64,000 nucleotides of DNA. Source: Loktanella fryxellensis. GTDB taxonomy: Bacteria; Pseudomonadota; Alphaproteobacteria; Rhodobacterales; Rhodobacteraceae. The notes under the pieces are model-generated. The model ran no database searches, was not told the origin of the DNA, and saw only the letters and a program-made list of their open reading frames with translations. Shown here in pieces: positions 44,991 through 54,724 of this stretch. The position numbers and the translations under genes were made by a program. Within the stretch, counting starts at the first letter, position 1. Every line of letters begins with the position of its first letter. The DNA lies in contig NZ_FOCI01000005.1 of assembly GCF_900110065.1 (NCBI RefSeq), forward strand, positions 118,998 to 182,997, read 5' to 3'.

Positions 44991-45408
44991 GGGCAAATCA
45001 GCCAGCCTCATGTGGCGTTGGTCACGGGGTATCGCCGACCCTGCGCGACGCGCGGCACCGTTCACGACAGGCCGCTGCGCCAACTCGGCCACACCTGCGA
45101 TGATGGTGCCCCAAGCAGAAAGCGGCCGTCCGTCGGCACCGCATCCCGGCTGAACTCCGGATCGCACCCGGATCGTTGGCGGACGACGGCGCTTCAGGGC
45201 TACGTCGTGATTTGTCCTGTTCCGCGTCTTGTCGGCGGAGCGGTGGGTCCGCTTGCGCCGTGCAGCGACCACGCTGGATCGATCACGGGAGGGATGCGGC
45301 AGAACCGCACCGGGTGCCCCCTCGGACGTGCACGTCGAAGAGGCGATCCCCCTGACCAGACCGTCCCAGCCGGCCCGCGTAAGATCCGGCGTGATCGCGC
45401 ACCGCGGG
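44991..45408. other. Gap of 418 bp without a supported gene
   Basis: It lies between the converging chrA and symporter genes. Open frames here are shadows without start sites or recognisable products. No long hairpin was found, so termination of both genes is unexplained. Confidence 0.5.
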
Positions 45409-46431
45409 TCAGGGGGTCGGCCTCGCGGGGTGCGGGGGCACCTGACCCGCCGCCTGACTGGCCGCGATGATCAGCAGTTGCGATTTGCGCTGCGCGATCA
45501 GGGCACAGACCAGCAACTGCGTCAGGTGATACAGTATCAGGGGCAGAACCGTTGCGCCAAGCGTTGCGGCGGGCACCAGTGCGGTTGCGATCGGCAGACC
45601 ACTGGCCAGGCTCTTGGTCGATCCGCAGAACAGCAGCACGGCGCGGTCGGCCTCCGGCAGACCGCAGACCCGGCCCACGCGCGTCACGATCACCATGGCG
45701 ACCCCCAGCAACAGGGCGACGATCACATAGAGCAGGATCAGACTGGGCACCGGGATCGCGGACCAAAGCCCCGACACCGTGCCCGCGCTGAACGCCGAAT
45801 AGACGATCAGCAGGATCGCGCCGCGATCCACGAACAGCGTCGCCGCCTTGTGCCGCTGCACGAACCCGCCCAGCAGCGGACGCAAAAGCTGGCCTGCGAG
45901 GAAGGGGAGCAGGATCTGCACCGCGATCTTGACGATGGCGGCCCCGCTGATCGCACCGCCGCCCTGATGCAGCAGCAGCGCCACCAGCGCGGGCGTCAGG
46001 ACCACCCCGATCAGGTTCGACAGCGACGCGGCACAGATCGCAGCGGGTACGTTGCCACCCGCCATTCCGGTGAACGCGATCGACGACTGCACCGTCGACG
46101 GCAGCACTGCCAGAAAGATCAACCCAAAGGTCAGTTCCGGTCCCAGCAACCCGCCGAACACAAAGGCCAGCGCCAGCCCCAACAGCGGAAACAGACCGAA
46201 TGTCGCGCCGAAGGTCAGGCCCTGCAACCGCAGGTTCAGAAGCCCTGCCCGCACCGCCGCGGAATCCAGCTTGGCGCCATACAGAAAGAACAGCAGGACC
46301 ACGGCCCAGAACGTGACCTGCGACAGGCCGGTCGCCGCGATCCCCTGCACGGGCAGGATCAGGCCGGTCGCGACCGTGGCGATCAGCAGCAGCATGTAGG
46401 TGTCGATGCCGAGTCTTTTGAGGTAGGCCAT
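45409..46431 (-). CDS. Bile acid:Na+ symporter family (YfeH-like) membrane protein
   Basis: 340 aa, ten predicted membrane segments. The motifs FFLYGAKLDSAAVRAGLLNL, LPSTVQSSIAFTGMAGGNVP (the crossover region) and CGSTKSLASGLPIATALVPA match the SBF-like YfeH/RCH1 branch (DUF4137). These transporters carry organic anions or affect calcium and sulfur compound handling; the substrate is not predictable. It is on the same strand as the peptide transporter genes, 68 bp after the gamma-glutamyltransferase gene, so it might be the end of that operon. Confidence 0.82.
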   Translation of the reverse strand: MAYLKRLGIDTYMLLLIATVATGLILPVQGIAATGLSQVTFWAVVLLFFLYGAKLDSAAVRAGLLNLRLQGLTFGATFGLFPLLGLALAFVFGGLLGPELTFGLIFLAVLPSTVQSSIAFTGMAGGNVPAAICAASLSNLIGVVLTPALVALLLHQGGGAISGAAIVKIAVQILLPFLAGQLLRPLLGGFVQRHKAATLFVDRGAILLIVYSAFSAGTVSGLWSAIPVPSLILLYVIVALLLGVAMVIVTRVGRVCGLPEADRAVLLFCGSTKSLASGLPIATALVPAATLGATVLPLILYHLTQLLVCALIAQRKSQLLIIAASQAAGQVPPHPARPTP

Positions 46432-46499
46432 TCATTCGTCCGCCGTGATGACAGATCCGCCGGTCAGCGGGGTAACGGGTTCAGGCTTGGCAGGATAGG

Positions 46500-48080
46500 T
46501 CAAAATCCCAACGCCATACCGTCCTTGCGGCTGTCGGACCCGCCTTCCAGCACGCCGGGGGACATGCGGATCGCCTGACTGCCCCCAATCGGGGACACGG
46601 CGACCTTGATCACATGGCCGCGCGCCGCAAGGGCCGCGCGTGTCGCCTCCGGCATGGCGGGCTCGACCTCCAGCACGCCACCGAAGGCGAAGCTGCGCGG
46701 CGCATCCATCGCGTCCTGCACCCCCATGCCGAGGTCGATCAGGTTGGACAGAAACGTCGCATGACCGGCTGCCTGATACTGTCCGCCCATCACGCCGTAC
46801 GGCAGATGCACCCGACCCGCGACGGTCACCATGCCGGGAATGATCGTGTGCATCGGCCGCTTGCCGGGGGCGATGGCATTGGGATGGCCCGGGATCAGGC
46901 GGAATGACGCGCCACGACTGTGGAACAGCACGCCCGTTGCGGGATCCAGTCGCGTGGACCCGAACCCGGTAAAGAGAGAGTTGATCAGCGAGATCGCATT
47001 GCCGTGGGCATCCACAACACAGAGGTAGACCGTATCCTTGTGTTCCGGTTCATCCCACAGGGCGGGCGGCATGGCCCGTGACATGTCGATCCGCGCCCGC
47101 AGGGTGCCGATCACCTCATCGGACAGCAGCGTATCGGCCACGCCCGCGCTGTGCGCCGGGTCGGCGATCAGCGCATCGCGGTGATGATAGGCCAGCTTGG
47201 TCGCCTCGGCGTGCAGGTGGATGCGGTCGACCTCTGACAAGGCCGCGATGTCGAACCCTTCCATGATCCGCAGGATCAGCAGCGCCGCCAGCCCCTGTCC
47301 GTTCGGCGGGCATTGGTGAATGTCGTGGCCGCGGTACGAGGCGTTGATGGGAGAGACCCAGTGGGCGGCATCCTGACCATCGGCGAAATCCTCGACCGTA
47401 TGAAATCCGCCAAGGCTTTGCAGATGGGCGGCCATGCTGGCGGCGGTCGGACCGGTGTAGAAACCGGCGGCCCCCTGTGTCGCAATCTCGCGCAGGCGGT
47501 CGGCCAGCAGCGGTTGGGCATGGCGCGTGCCGGGCAGCGGTGCCTTGCCGTCCGGTACGAAGAGCGCCGCCGCATGGGGGTCTGCGCCGATCACGTCCGC
47601 ATGGGCGGCCCAGTCCATCGCGACGCGGGGCGTGATCACATATCCTTCCGCCGCGTACTGGATCGCCCGGGCAAAGATCTGGTCCAGCGGCAGCGATCCG
47701 TGATCCCGGTGCAGCAGGCACCAGCCCGAAATTGCGCCGGGGACCGTGACCGCATGCGGACTCGTCGCCGGAATCTCGGTCGTCAGACCGGTCGCGATGA
47801 CGGCGTCCAGCGTGGCACCCGCAGGGGCCCGGCCGGATGCGTTCAGGGCCGAAACGGTGCCGTCAGCGGTGGCATACAAGGCAAAGCAATCGCCACCGAT
47901 CCCTGTCATCAGCGGATCGACCACACATTGCACGGCCACCGCGGCCAGCGCGGCATCGACCGCATTGCCACCCGCAGACAGGATCTCGAGCCCCGTGGCG
48001 GTCGACAACGGGTGCGATGTGGCGACCATCGCCTGACCGGCAAAGGTGGACGGACGGCGGGCCGAGAAGAAGTCATGCAT
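46500..48080 (-). CDS. Gamma-glutamyltransferase family protein, cytoplasmic
   Basis: 526 aa. The N-terminal GMGLEIL-like region ([20 protein letters not shown]), [11 protein letters not shown] and the autocatalytic Thr in [20 protein letters not shown] are present, as are the small-subunit loops [20 protein letters not shown] and [16 protein letters not shown]. No signal peptide is seen, unlike periplasmic Ggt, so it should act inside the cell, like YwrD or cephalosporin-acylase-like members. It overlaps the last ABC ATPase gene by 8 bp, which ties it to peptide uptake. Likely substrates are gamma-glutamyl compounds such as glutathione; this is inference. Confidence 0.88.
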   Translation of the reverse strand: MHDFFSARRPSTFAGQAMVATSHPLSTATGLEILSAGGNAVDAALAAVAVQCVVDPLMTGIGGDCFALYATADGTVSALNASGRAPAGATLDAVIATGLTTEIPATSPHAVTVPGAISGWCLLHRDHGSLPLDQIFARAIQYAAEGYVITPRVAMDWAAHADVIGADPHAAALFVPDGKAPLPGTRHAQPLLADRLREIATQGAAGFYTGPTAASMAAHLQSLGGFHTVEDFADGQDAAHWVSPINASYRGHDIHQCPPNGQGLAALLILRIMEGFDIAALSEVDRIHLHAEATKLAYHHRDALIADPAHSAGVADTLLSDEVIGTLRARIDMSRAMPPALWDEPEHKDTVYLCVVDAHGNAISLINSLFTGFGSTRLDPATGVLFHSRGASFRLIPGHPNAIAPGKRPMHTIIPGMVTVAGRVHLPYGVMGGQYQAAGHATFLSNLIDLGMGVQDAMDAPRSFAFGGVLEVEPAMPEATRAALAARGHVIKVAVSPIGGSQAIRMSPGVLEGGSDSRKDGMALGF

Positions 48081-49164
48081 GGATATCTCTTTTCAGATGC
48101 GTTGCGGTCGTGTGACCGAGGTCGGTGTTCGCGTCGGGAAGGAGCGGATGGAAACAGGCGGCGGCGCGGTCGGACGCGCCACCGCCCAGTCGCACCAGTG
48201 CCGGATCGCTCAGGTGGCAGTCCGCTTGCGCAACGTCGCAGCGCCCCGAAAAGCGACAGCCCGTCGGCAGGTCCAGCGGGCTGGGAATCTCGCCGGGCAG
48301 CGGATCGCTGATCGGCGCAAAGAACTCCGGTGCCGCCCGTCGCAGCGCCCGCGCATAGGGGTGGGCTGGTGCGGTCAGCACGGCATTGGTCGGTCCGGTT
48401 TCGACGATACGCCCCAGATACATGATCGCGATCTCCTCGCAGAGGTAGCTGGCCACCCCCAAATCATGGGTGATGAACACCAGCGTCAGCGCCATGTCGC
48501 GCTGCAACCTGCGCAGCAGGTTCAGCAGTTGCGCCTGCGTCGACACGTCCAGCCCCGAAACCGCCTCGTCCGCGACGAGGACCGTGGGCTCGGACGCCAG
48601 CGCGCGAGCGATGGCGACCCGGCGCACCTGCCCACCCGACATGGCGGCTGGATAGCGGTCGGCGACCTCGGCCGGCAAACCGACACGCGCCAGCAGGCTG
48701 TGCACGCGGTCGGGAATATCGGCCTCCGGGCAGATCCGGAAATGCCGCAGCGGTTCGGCGATCAGGGCCGCGATCGTCATGCGCGGGTTCAGCGATCCGC
48801 GCGCATCCTGATAGATCATCGCGACCTGGCGGGCAAACGCGGGGCCTTCGGCGCGGACCTGATCGATCGGGCGGCCCTGATACAGGGCGTGGCCCTGTGT
48901 CGGGCGGGTCAGGCCCAACAGGACGCGCAGCAGCGTCGATTTGCCGGACCCGCTTTCGCCCACAAGGGCGACCGACGCGCCCTTCCTGATCTTCAGCCTG
49001 ACCCCGTCCAGCGCGGGCAGGCCGACCTTTGCGCCCCCGAACAGGCTGCCGGGCTTGCGCACCATGAAGACCTTCTCGACCTCGACGAGTTCGAACAGCA
49101 CCTGCGGTTCCGGCGGAGTCGTGTCAGGCAGGTGAGCAGGCGCTACGTCGTGCGCGGCGATCAT
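48073..49164 (-). CDS. Peptide ABC transporter ATP-binding protein, DppF-like
   Basis: 363 aa. Walker [10 protein letters not shown], signature MSGGQVRR, Walker B VLVADEA and [11 protein letters not shown] are visible; [19 protein letters not shown] is typical of the F-type subunit. The C-terminal oligopeptide/dipeptide domain has four Cys ([14 protein letters not shown]...C) that may bind an iron-sulfur cluster. Note [10 protein letters not shown], where most homologs have QRQR. It starts in the stop of the D-type ATPase gene (ATGA). Confidence 0.9.
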   Translation of the reverse strand: MIAAHDVAPAHLPDTTPPEPQVLFELVEVEKVFMVRKPGSLFGGAKVGLPALDGVRLKIRKGASVALVGESGSGKSTLLRVLLGLTRPTQGHALYQGRPIDQVRAEGPAFARQVAMIYQDARGSLNPRMTIAALIAEPLRHFRICPEADIPDRVHSLLARVGLPAEVADRYPAAMSGGQVRRVAIARALASEPTVLVADEAVSGLDVSTQAQLLNLLRRLQRDMALTLVFITHDLGVASYLCEEIAIMYLGRIVETGPTNAVLTAPAHPYARALRRAAPEFFAPISDPLPGEIPSPLDLPTGCRFSGRCDVAQADCHLSDPALVRLGGGASDRAAACFHPLLPDANTDLGHTTATHLKRDIHA

Positions 49165-50204
49165 TCCCCCGTCTCCGGATTCCAGCACGCCAGACTGCGC
49201 CCCGCCAGCGTGGTCAGTGGCGGGCGTTCGGCCGCACAGCGCGGCAGCCTGCGCGGACAGCGGGTGGCAAACCGGCATCCGCCGGGCAGGTCGTCGTAGC
49301 CCGGCACGCTGCCATCGGGCGGATCGAGGTCATGGGTGCCGATTTCGATCACGCAGGACTTCAGCAGACGGGTATAGGGGTGGCGCGGATCGTTCAGCAC
49401 CACATCCGATGGTCCGGATTCCATGACTTGCCCTGCATACAGCACCACGATCCTGTCACAGGTCTGACTGGCCAGTGCCAGATCGTGCAGCACGAACACG
49501 CAGCTGGCACCCTTGGCGCGGGTCTGGTCCAGGATCAGGCGGACGATCTGCGCCTGAATGGTCACATCGAGGGCCGAGGTCGGCTCGTCTGCAAACAACA
49601 GATCCGGGTCGCAGGCCAGCGCGATGGCCACCATCACACGCTGCTGCATTCCGCCGGACAATTGGTGCGGATAGGCCGACATGCGCGCAGCGGCGTCGTT
49701 CAGGCCCACGCTGTCGAGAAGCGTCACGGCGCGCTGGCGGGCCGTCGCGCGGTCGAGGCCCAATTGGCGGCGCAGCACCGACGTCAACTGGCTGCCCACC
49801 GTAAAGCAGGGGTTCAGCGCCGCCCCGGCGTCCTGAAAGATCATCGCGATGCGCTGTCCGCGCAGTCCGCTCCAGCCTTTCGACGTGATCGCCAGCAGAT
49901 CGGGCACGTCATCGAAGGCCGCCTGCCCCGTCACCCGCGCACGACCGGCCAGCAGCCCCATTAGGGCGCTTGCGATGGTCGATTTTCCGGCCCCACTCTC
50001 GCCGACCAGAGCCAGCGTTTCACCACGGGCAAGGGTAAAGCTGACGTCGTCGAGGATCCGGCGCGATCCGCGATACACGGTCAGGCCTGTCACGGTCAGC
50101 AAGGGATCGGACCCCGGCGTGCCGGGCAGATACGGATCGGGCGACGCCGGACCGCGCGACAGCGGACGGGGCACGATCATCTCGGGCAGGATGGTGTGGG
50201 TCAT
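49161..50204 (-). CDS. Peptide ABC transporter ATP-binding protein, DppD-like
   Basis: 347 aa. Walker [27 protein letters not shown], signature LSGGMQQR, Walker [13 protein letters not shown] and [12 protein letters not shown] identify the D-type ATPase. The C-terminal [14 protein letters not shown] motif is conserved. About 40 extra residues precede the first strand. It overlaps the permease gene upstream and the F-type ATPase downstream by 4 bp each. Confidence 0.9.
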   Translation of the reverse strand: MTHTILPEMIVPRPLSRGPASPDPYLPGTPGSDPLLTVTGLTVYRGSRRILDDVSFTLARGETLALVGESGAGKSTIASALMGLLAGRARVTGQAAFDDVPDLLAITSKGWSGLRGQRIAMIFQDAGAALNPCFTVGSQLTSVLRRQLGLDRATARQRAVTLLDSVGLNDAAARMSAYPHQLSGGMQQRVMVAIALACDPDLLFADEPTSALDVTIQAQIVRLILDQTRAKGASCVFVLHDLALASQTCDRIVVLYAGQVMESGPSDVVLNDPRHPYTRLLKSCVIEIGTHDLDPPDGSVPGYDDLPGGCRFATRCPRRLPRCAAERPPLTTLAGRSLACWNPETGE

Positions 50205-51082
50205 TGGTGGCCTCGCATCTTGGGGTCGAACTCCTCGCGGATACCGTCGCCGACGATCGCCAGCGCGATCAGCAAGAGGGCGAGCGCGATGCCTGGCATT
50301 CCTGACATCCAAGGCGCAAAACTGACGAAGCCACGTCCTTCGGCGATCATCAGGCCCCAGTCCGGGGTCGGCGGCGTCACCCCGATTCCGAGGAACGACA
50401 GCGATGACGACACCAGTATGGCCTCGGACACGCGGACGGTGATCTGCACGCCCAGCGGAAAGACGATGTTGGGCAGGATGTGCCGCCAGATGACCGTCAG
50501 ACGGGTGATGCTCATCAGCCCCGCCGCTTCGACGAACAGTTGTGACGAGACCTGCAGGACATCGGACCGCACGGTGCGCGCGAACGGGCCGATCATCGAG
50601 ATGCCGACCGCGATGGCGACCTTGTCGACGCCCTGCCCCAGGATCGCGATGACCGCGATCGCGAGGATCAGCGACGGCAGCGCCAGAATGGAATCGATGA
50701 CCCGCAGCAGGACCCACTCGACCCAGCCGGTCGTGAGACCGGCCGCCGTCCCGAGGATCAACCCGCCCGTGGCGCCGATCAGGATCGCAAAGAACGCAAT
50801 CAGAAGCGCGTAGCGCGCGCCGTAGATGATCCGCGACAGGATGTCCTGCCCGTAGCTGTCGGTGCCGAGCAGATGTGCGCCGCCCGGCGGTGCCATCATC
50901 GCCGTGATGGATTGCTGCACCGGATCGTAGGGCGCGATCAGTGGCGCAAAGACGGCACAGGCGACGAAACCCACGGCCACGATCAGCGACACCGTAAAGA
51001 ACGGCCTGCGGATGAACATGCTGCGCCGGGCCTGCTTTCGTGCACGCCGTTGCGGTGCGATGGGATCATCGGTCATGGTCAT
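50201..51082 (-). CDS. Peptide ABC transporter permease, DppC-like
   Basis: 293 aa with six membrane segments. LLGTDSYGQDILSRIIYGAR is the classic DppC signature, and the coupling loop is VEAAGLMSITRLTVIWRHIL. FLGIGVTPPTPDWGLMIAEG ends the core. ATG 51082 shares one base with the stop of the other permease (TGATG). Confidence 0.92.
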   Translation of the reverse strand: MTMTDDPIAPQRRARKQARRSMFIRRPFFTVSLIVAVGFVACAVFAPLIAPYDPVQQSITAMMAPPGGAHLLGTDSYGQDILSRIIYGARYALLIAFFAILIGATGGLILGTAAGLTTGWVEWVLLRVIDSILALPSLILAIAVIAILGQGVDKVAIAVGISMIGPFARTVRSDVLQVSSQLFVEAAGLMSITRLTVIWRHILPNIVFPLGVQITVRVSEAILVSSSLSFLGIGVTPPTPDWGLMIAEGRGFVSFAPWMSGMPGIALALLLIALAIVGDGIREEFDPKMRGHQ

Positions 51083-52029
51083 CAGCGCGCTCTCAGCCTT
51101 GGGTCGAGGAAGGGATAGGACAAGTCGACGGCCAGATTGACCAGGATGAACAACGTGGCCGTCAGCATCACGCCCGCCTGCACCAGCACGTATTCGCGCC
51201 CCAGCACCGCGCCGGTCAGCATCTGCCCCAGACCGGGCAGCGAAAAGACCGTCTCGGTCAGCACCGCGCCTTGCAGGATCGCGCCCAGCTGCAGACCGAT
51301 CACGGTCACCAGCGGCATCAGGATGTTGCGGAACCCGTGCACCCAGATGACCCGGCGGTGCGGCTCTCCGCGCGCGATGGCGGCGGTGATGTAGGGTTGT
51401 TCCAGCACCTCGACCATCGCGGCACGGGTCACCCGCACGATCATCCCGATGAAGAACGTCGACAGCGTCAGCGCGGGCAGGACGAGGTGCAGCATGCCGG
51501 ACCAGAAATCCTCCCACGGGGCAACGAACCCCATGACCGGAAAGAACCCGACCTTCACCGCAAAGAACCAGATCAGCACGATCCCCAGAAAGAATGATGG
51601 GAACGCAGTGCCGGTCAGGGCGAAGGCAGCGATCCCCACGTCCCAGGCGCTGTCCTTGCGCACGGCGGACACGACGCCCAGCGGAACACCGATCAGGATC
51701 GCCAACACGATGGCGCAGGCGGTCAGCGTCAGCGTCACAGGCAGGGCCTGCGTCACGACAAAGGCAAAGATGTCGGTCTTGGCGACATAGGAATTGCCCC
51801 AGTCGCCGGTGACGAAGTCGCGGAGCCAGCGCACATACTGGAGCGCCACGGGCTGATCGAGACCGAGCTGCGCCTGCAGCTCGTCATAGCTGTCCTGCGA
51901 ATACTCGCTGCCCAGCATCAGCACCACCGGGTCGCCGGGCGCCAGCTTCAGCAGACTGAAGCTGGCGATCGACACGATGACAAGAACCACAAGTGTCTGA
52001 AAGATTTTTGCGGAGGCCTGTCGCAGCAT
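51082..52029 (-). CDS. Peptide ABC transporter permease, DppB-like
   Basis: 315 aa, six membrane segments. The N-terminal FSLLKLAPGDPVVLMLG motif, QLGLDQPVALQYVRWL and the coupling loop YITAAIARGEPHRRVIWVHG are typical of DppB. SLPGLGQMLTGAVLGREYV also matches. Its start overlaps the binding-protein stop by one base (TAATG). Confidence 0.92.
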   Translation of the reverse strand: MLRQASAKIFQTLVVLVIVSIASFSLLKLAPGDPVVLMLGSEYSQDSYDELQAQLGLDQPVALQYVRWLRDFVTGDWGNSYVAKTDIFAFVVTQALPVTLTLTACAIVLAILIGVPLGVVSAVRKDSAWDVGIAAFALTGTAFPSFFLGIVLIWFFAVKVGFFPVMGFVAPWEDFWSGMLHLVLPALTLSTFFIGMIVRVTRAAMVEVLEQPYITAAIARGEPHRRVIWVHGFRNILMPLVTVIGLQLGAILQGAVLTETVFSLPGLGQMLTGAVLGREYVLVQAGVMLTATLFILVNLAVDLSYPFLDPRLRAR

Positions 52030-53630
52030 TACGTGAAGCTGACCGTATCGAGGTTCATCAGATCGCAGGGCACATAGTTGAACCCCTGCACGCGGTTGCT
52101 GAAGACCTTGTAGAGCGGGAAGTGCGCCAGCATGGCGATGGGTGCCTCGGCCAGCATGATGTCCTCGGCCTGATTGTAGAGTCGCGACCGTTCCGCCACG
52201 TCGAGGACAACCTGCGCCTGCGTGCACAGGCTGTCGAACTCGGCATTGCTCCACCCCCAGTAGTTCCACGCGCCGTCCGTGCGAAATTCGGGGAACAGGG
52301 TCTCGTCCGGGTCCAGATCGGCGGTCCAGAAGAAGTCGACCATCTCGAAGTCGCGATCCTGCAGACGCTGGGTCCACGCGGCGTTTTCCAGCAGCTCGAG
52401 ATTGACCTTGATCCCGATCTCGGCCAGCAGCGGTGCCACGATCTGCGCCACGCGGGTGCCTGCGGGCGGGTTCTCGGTCATCAGATAGGTGACCTCGATC
52501 ACCTCCTGATTGGCGGCCAGCGCACGGAATTCCTTGGCCTTTTCCAGATCATAGAACTGACCGCGCCCCGAGTCCGCGATGTTCTCGTCGTAGAACCCCG
52601 ACATGGGGGGAGAGATCGGGCTGAACGCCTGCTTGGCCAGCCCGAAATAGGCCTGTTGCAGCACCGCGTTGCGGTCGATCGCATACGCGACCGCCCGGCG
52701 CAGGTTCACGTCGTCGAACGGCGCACGCTGGGTGTTCATGCCCACATAGGTGTAGTTGCCCTCGACCCTGCCATACATGGTCAGGTTGGGCATCGCCATG
52801 ACCTGCTGCGTCAGCTGCATCGGGCAGTCGTTCATGGCGTCGATCTGACCGGAGATCAACGCGGCCAGCGCCGTCGACGGCTCGTCGATCAGCATGAAGG
52901 ACACACGCTCCAGCTTGGGCAGGCCCTCCATGAAGTAATCCTCGTTGGCGACCAGCTCGATGCTGTTGTTCTGTTCCCAGGACACGAACTTGAACGGGCC
53001 CGTGCCGACCGGGTTGCGGCCGAATTCCTCGCCGAAGGTTTCCACGGCAGTCGGGCTGACGATGGTGCCGGCCCGGCCGATGGACCCGGTCAGGGCGACG
53101 GGCAGGAAGGCGTAGGGTTCAGAGAAATGCAGCTTGAAGGTGACCGCATCGATGATCTCGACCTCTTCCAGCTTTTCGAGCTTCCAGCCATGCGGCGAGG
53201 CGGGGGTGCCGGACTTCACCCGCATCAGGTTGAACCGGACCGCCTCGGCGTCGCAGGGCGTGCCGTCGTGGAACATGACGTTCGGATGCAGGGTAAAGGC
53301 GTGGGTGCGGTCGTCCTCCAGCTCCCACGTCGCCGCAAGGTCGGGTTCGAAGCTGACGGTGGTGCCGTCGTAGACGACCTTCAGCAGACCGTTGCAGATG
53401 TTGCTGATGATCTGCACCGATCCCAGACGGAACGTGAAATGCGGGTCCAGCGTGTCGATCGGCGTGATCGCACCGACCCGCAGATGGCCGCTTTGCGCGA
53501 CCTGCGCCGTGGCCGGCAACGCCGCGCCGGCGGTGGCGGCAAACAGACCGGCCCCCATGCCCTTCAGAACCGACCGGCGTCCCAGCCGGACCGCCACATG
53601 CTGAGCCAGAATAGCCTTGTGATCGTGCAT
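52029..53630 (-). CDS. Peptide ABC transporter substrate-binding protein (family 5)
   Basis: 533 aa. The N-terminus has a twin-arginine-type signal (LGRRSVLKGMGAGLFAATAG then ALPATA), so export is probably by Tat. The family 5 pattern follows: TLDPHFTF, DLAATWELEDD, FHDGTPCDAEAVRFNLMRV, NPVGTGPFKFVSWEQN and NLRRAVAYAIDRNAVLQQAY. It is the first gene of a dppABCDF-ggt unit. The start region is odd: a 7-bp tandem duplication puts an out-of-frame ATG (53637) nearer the ribosome site than the coding ATG at 53630. Confidence 0.88.
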   Translation of the reverse strand: MHDHKAILAQHVAVRLGRRSVLKGMGAGLFAATAGAALPATAQVAQSGHLRVGAITPIDTLDPHFTFRLGSVQIISNICNGLLKVVYDGTTVSFEPDLAATWELEDDRTHAFTLHPNVMFHDGTPCDAEAVRFNLMRVKSGTPASPHGWKLEKLEEVEIIDAVTFKLHFSEPYAFLPVALTGSIGRAGTIVSPTAVETFGEEFGRNPVGTGPFKFVSWEQNNSIELVANEDYFMEGLPKLERVSFMLIDEPSTALAALISGQIDAMNDCPMQLTQQVMAMPNLTMYGRVEGNYTYVGMNTQRAPFDDVNLRRAVAYAIDRNAVLQQAYFGLAKQAFSPISPPMSGFYDENIADSGRGQFYDLEKAKEFRALAANQEVIEVTYLMTENPPAGTRVAQIVAPLLAEIGIKVNLELLENAAWTQRLQDRDFEMVDFFWTADLDPDETLFPEFRTDGAWNYWGWSNAEFDSLCTQAQVVLDVAERSRLYNQAEDIMLAEAPIAMLAHFPLYKVFSNRVQGFNYVPCDLMNLDTVSFT

Positions 53631-53751
53631 CGTGCATCGTGTACCCCTGTTTCCCTGTGCTGCAATCTCGAAAGCGGATCAGGCGACCCGCCGGTATGTC
53701 GCACATTCCGCACCCGGTGCAGGCTCTGTGCTGGCCTCAGGACAGTCTGAC

Positions 53752-53793
53752 TTGTATACAATCACAAGCATCTAGCGGCGACTTGTATACAAG
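53752..53793. promoter_or_regulatory. Two TTGTATACAA operators between the peptide operon and its regulator
   Basis: The palindrome TTGTATACAA occurs at 53752-53761 and 53783-53792 (the second extended to CTTGTATACAAG). Centres are 31 bp apart, three helical turns. FadR-subfamily GntR proteins bind sites of this kind (TNGTNNNACNA), and the gene at 53834 encodes such a protein. Confidence 0.8.
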
Positions 53794-53833
53794 ACATTAG
53801 ATCCGATGCACAATTATACGCGTAGGGACGTGA

Positions 53834-54460
53834 ATGACTAAAAGAACGGCGGATCAGATATACGACAGCGTGCTGAACCGGATCGTCGACGGCGATCTCC
53901 GGCCGGGCGATTCGCTTGGGGAACAATCGCTGGCCGCCGCATTCGGTCTCTCCCGCACGCCTGTGCGCGAAGCCTTGCAACGGCTTGCGAACGAAGGGTT
54001 GACCGAACGCGGACCGCGCCGGACGTTTGTCGTGCGGCGCATGGGTCAGGCTGAGTTGCACGACCTCTTCGAGGCGCTAGGCGAGCTGGAGGCGCTGATG
54101 GCCCGCCTTGCCGCGTTGCGGATGACGGAGATCGAACGTCATGCCCTGCGCGAGATCGTCTCGGACAGCGAACGGCCCGGCATCGACTATGAACAGGCCA
54201 ATGCACGGTTTCACGAGGCCCTGCAGCTGGGCGCGCACAACGGGATGCTGTCGAACCTGCTGGCCGATCTGAAGAACCGCACGATGCCGTGGCGCGGCGC
54301 GCAGTTCCGGGCGCGCGCCGACCGGGTCACGTCATCGCAGACCGAACACCGCGCGATCCTGAAGGCGGTGCTGGCGCGCGACGGCGATCAGGCACATCTG
54401 CAGATGCGCGACCACATGGCTGCATCCATGAGGGTCATCGCCGAGCTGATCGGCACATGA
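53834..54460 (+). CDS. FadR-type GntR transcriptional regulator
   Basis: 208 aa. The N-terminal winged helix has ADQIYDSVLNRIVDGDLRPG and the recognition region AAFGLSRTPVREALQRLANE. The C-terminal all-helical FCD domain has DLFEALGELEALMARLAALR and conserved metal-site His residues (FHEAL, EHRAIL, MRDHM). It is divergent from the peptide ABC operon, with two palindromes in the gap. It is probably a repressor released by a transported or processed amino acid or peptide. Confidence 0.9.
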   Translation: MTKRTADQIYDSVLNRIVDGDLRPGDSLGEQSLAAAFGLSRTPVREALQRLANEGLTERGPRRTFVVRRMGQAELHDLFEALGELEALMARLAALRMTEIERHALREIVSDSERPGIDYEQANARFHEALQLGAHNGMLSNLLADLKNRTMPWRGAQFRARADRVTSSQTEHRAILKAVLARDGDQAHLQMRDHMAASMRVIAELIGT

Positions 54461-54724
54461 CGTCTGTGTGTCGGGATAGCTCTGCCAGATGCCGTCCCAC
54501 GTCGGTCCGGCGCCGCTGATCCGCCAGCCTTGCGGCACGGCATCCTCCACCGCCAGATCGACGGCAGATCTCGTGCGCGCCGGAACCGCCTGCGCCAGCC
54601 TGCGGCGCGGTGGGGCGGTCGTCAGCCGGAGGGCGACGCGCAGCCGGATCGAGGGCGGACCCGGCGGCGCAACCGGCGGGGCAGCGAGGTGGGCTGCGGC
54701 CGTGTGCTGGTCCGCCCCGCGCAT
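54332..54724 (-). CDS. Possible small protein downstream of cysA
   Basis: 130 aa from ATG 54724, which overlaps the cysA stop (TGATG). The first ~85 codons have strong GC3 bias and a protein-like composition with a Pro/Arg-rich start and EDAVPQGWRISGAGPTWDGI. The last ~43 codons lie under the regulator gene on the other strand and look like shadow, so the frame may have lost its original stop near 54461. No family is recognised. It could be a real accessory of the sulfate operon or a chance open frame. Confidence 0.35.
   Translation of the reverse strand: MRGADQHTAAAHLAAPPVAPPGPPSIRLRVALRLTTAPPRRRLAQAVPARTRSAVDLAVEDAVPQGWRISGAGPTWDGIWQSYPDTQTSCADQLGDDPHGCSHVVAHLQMCLIAVARQHRLQDRAVFGLR

Noticed and set aside
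43388..45103. Long plus-strand open frame of more than 550 codons across the chrA gene
   Set aside because: It lies in another frame of chrA, has Arg/Gly-rich low-complexity product and no family motif; chrA in the true frame has complete motifs.
45012..45470. Open frame of 152 codons between chrA and the symporter
   Set aside because: No family match, no ribosome site, composition unlike neighbouring genes.
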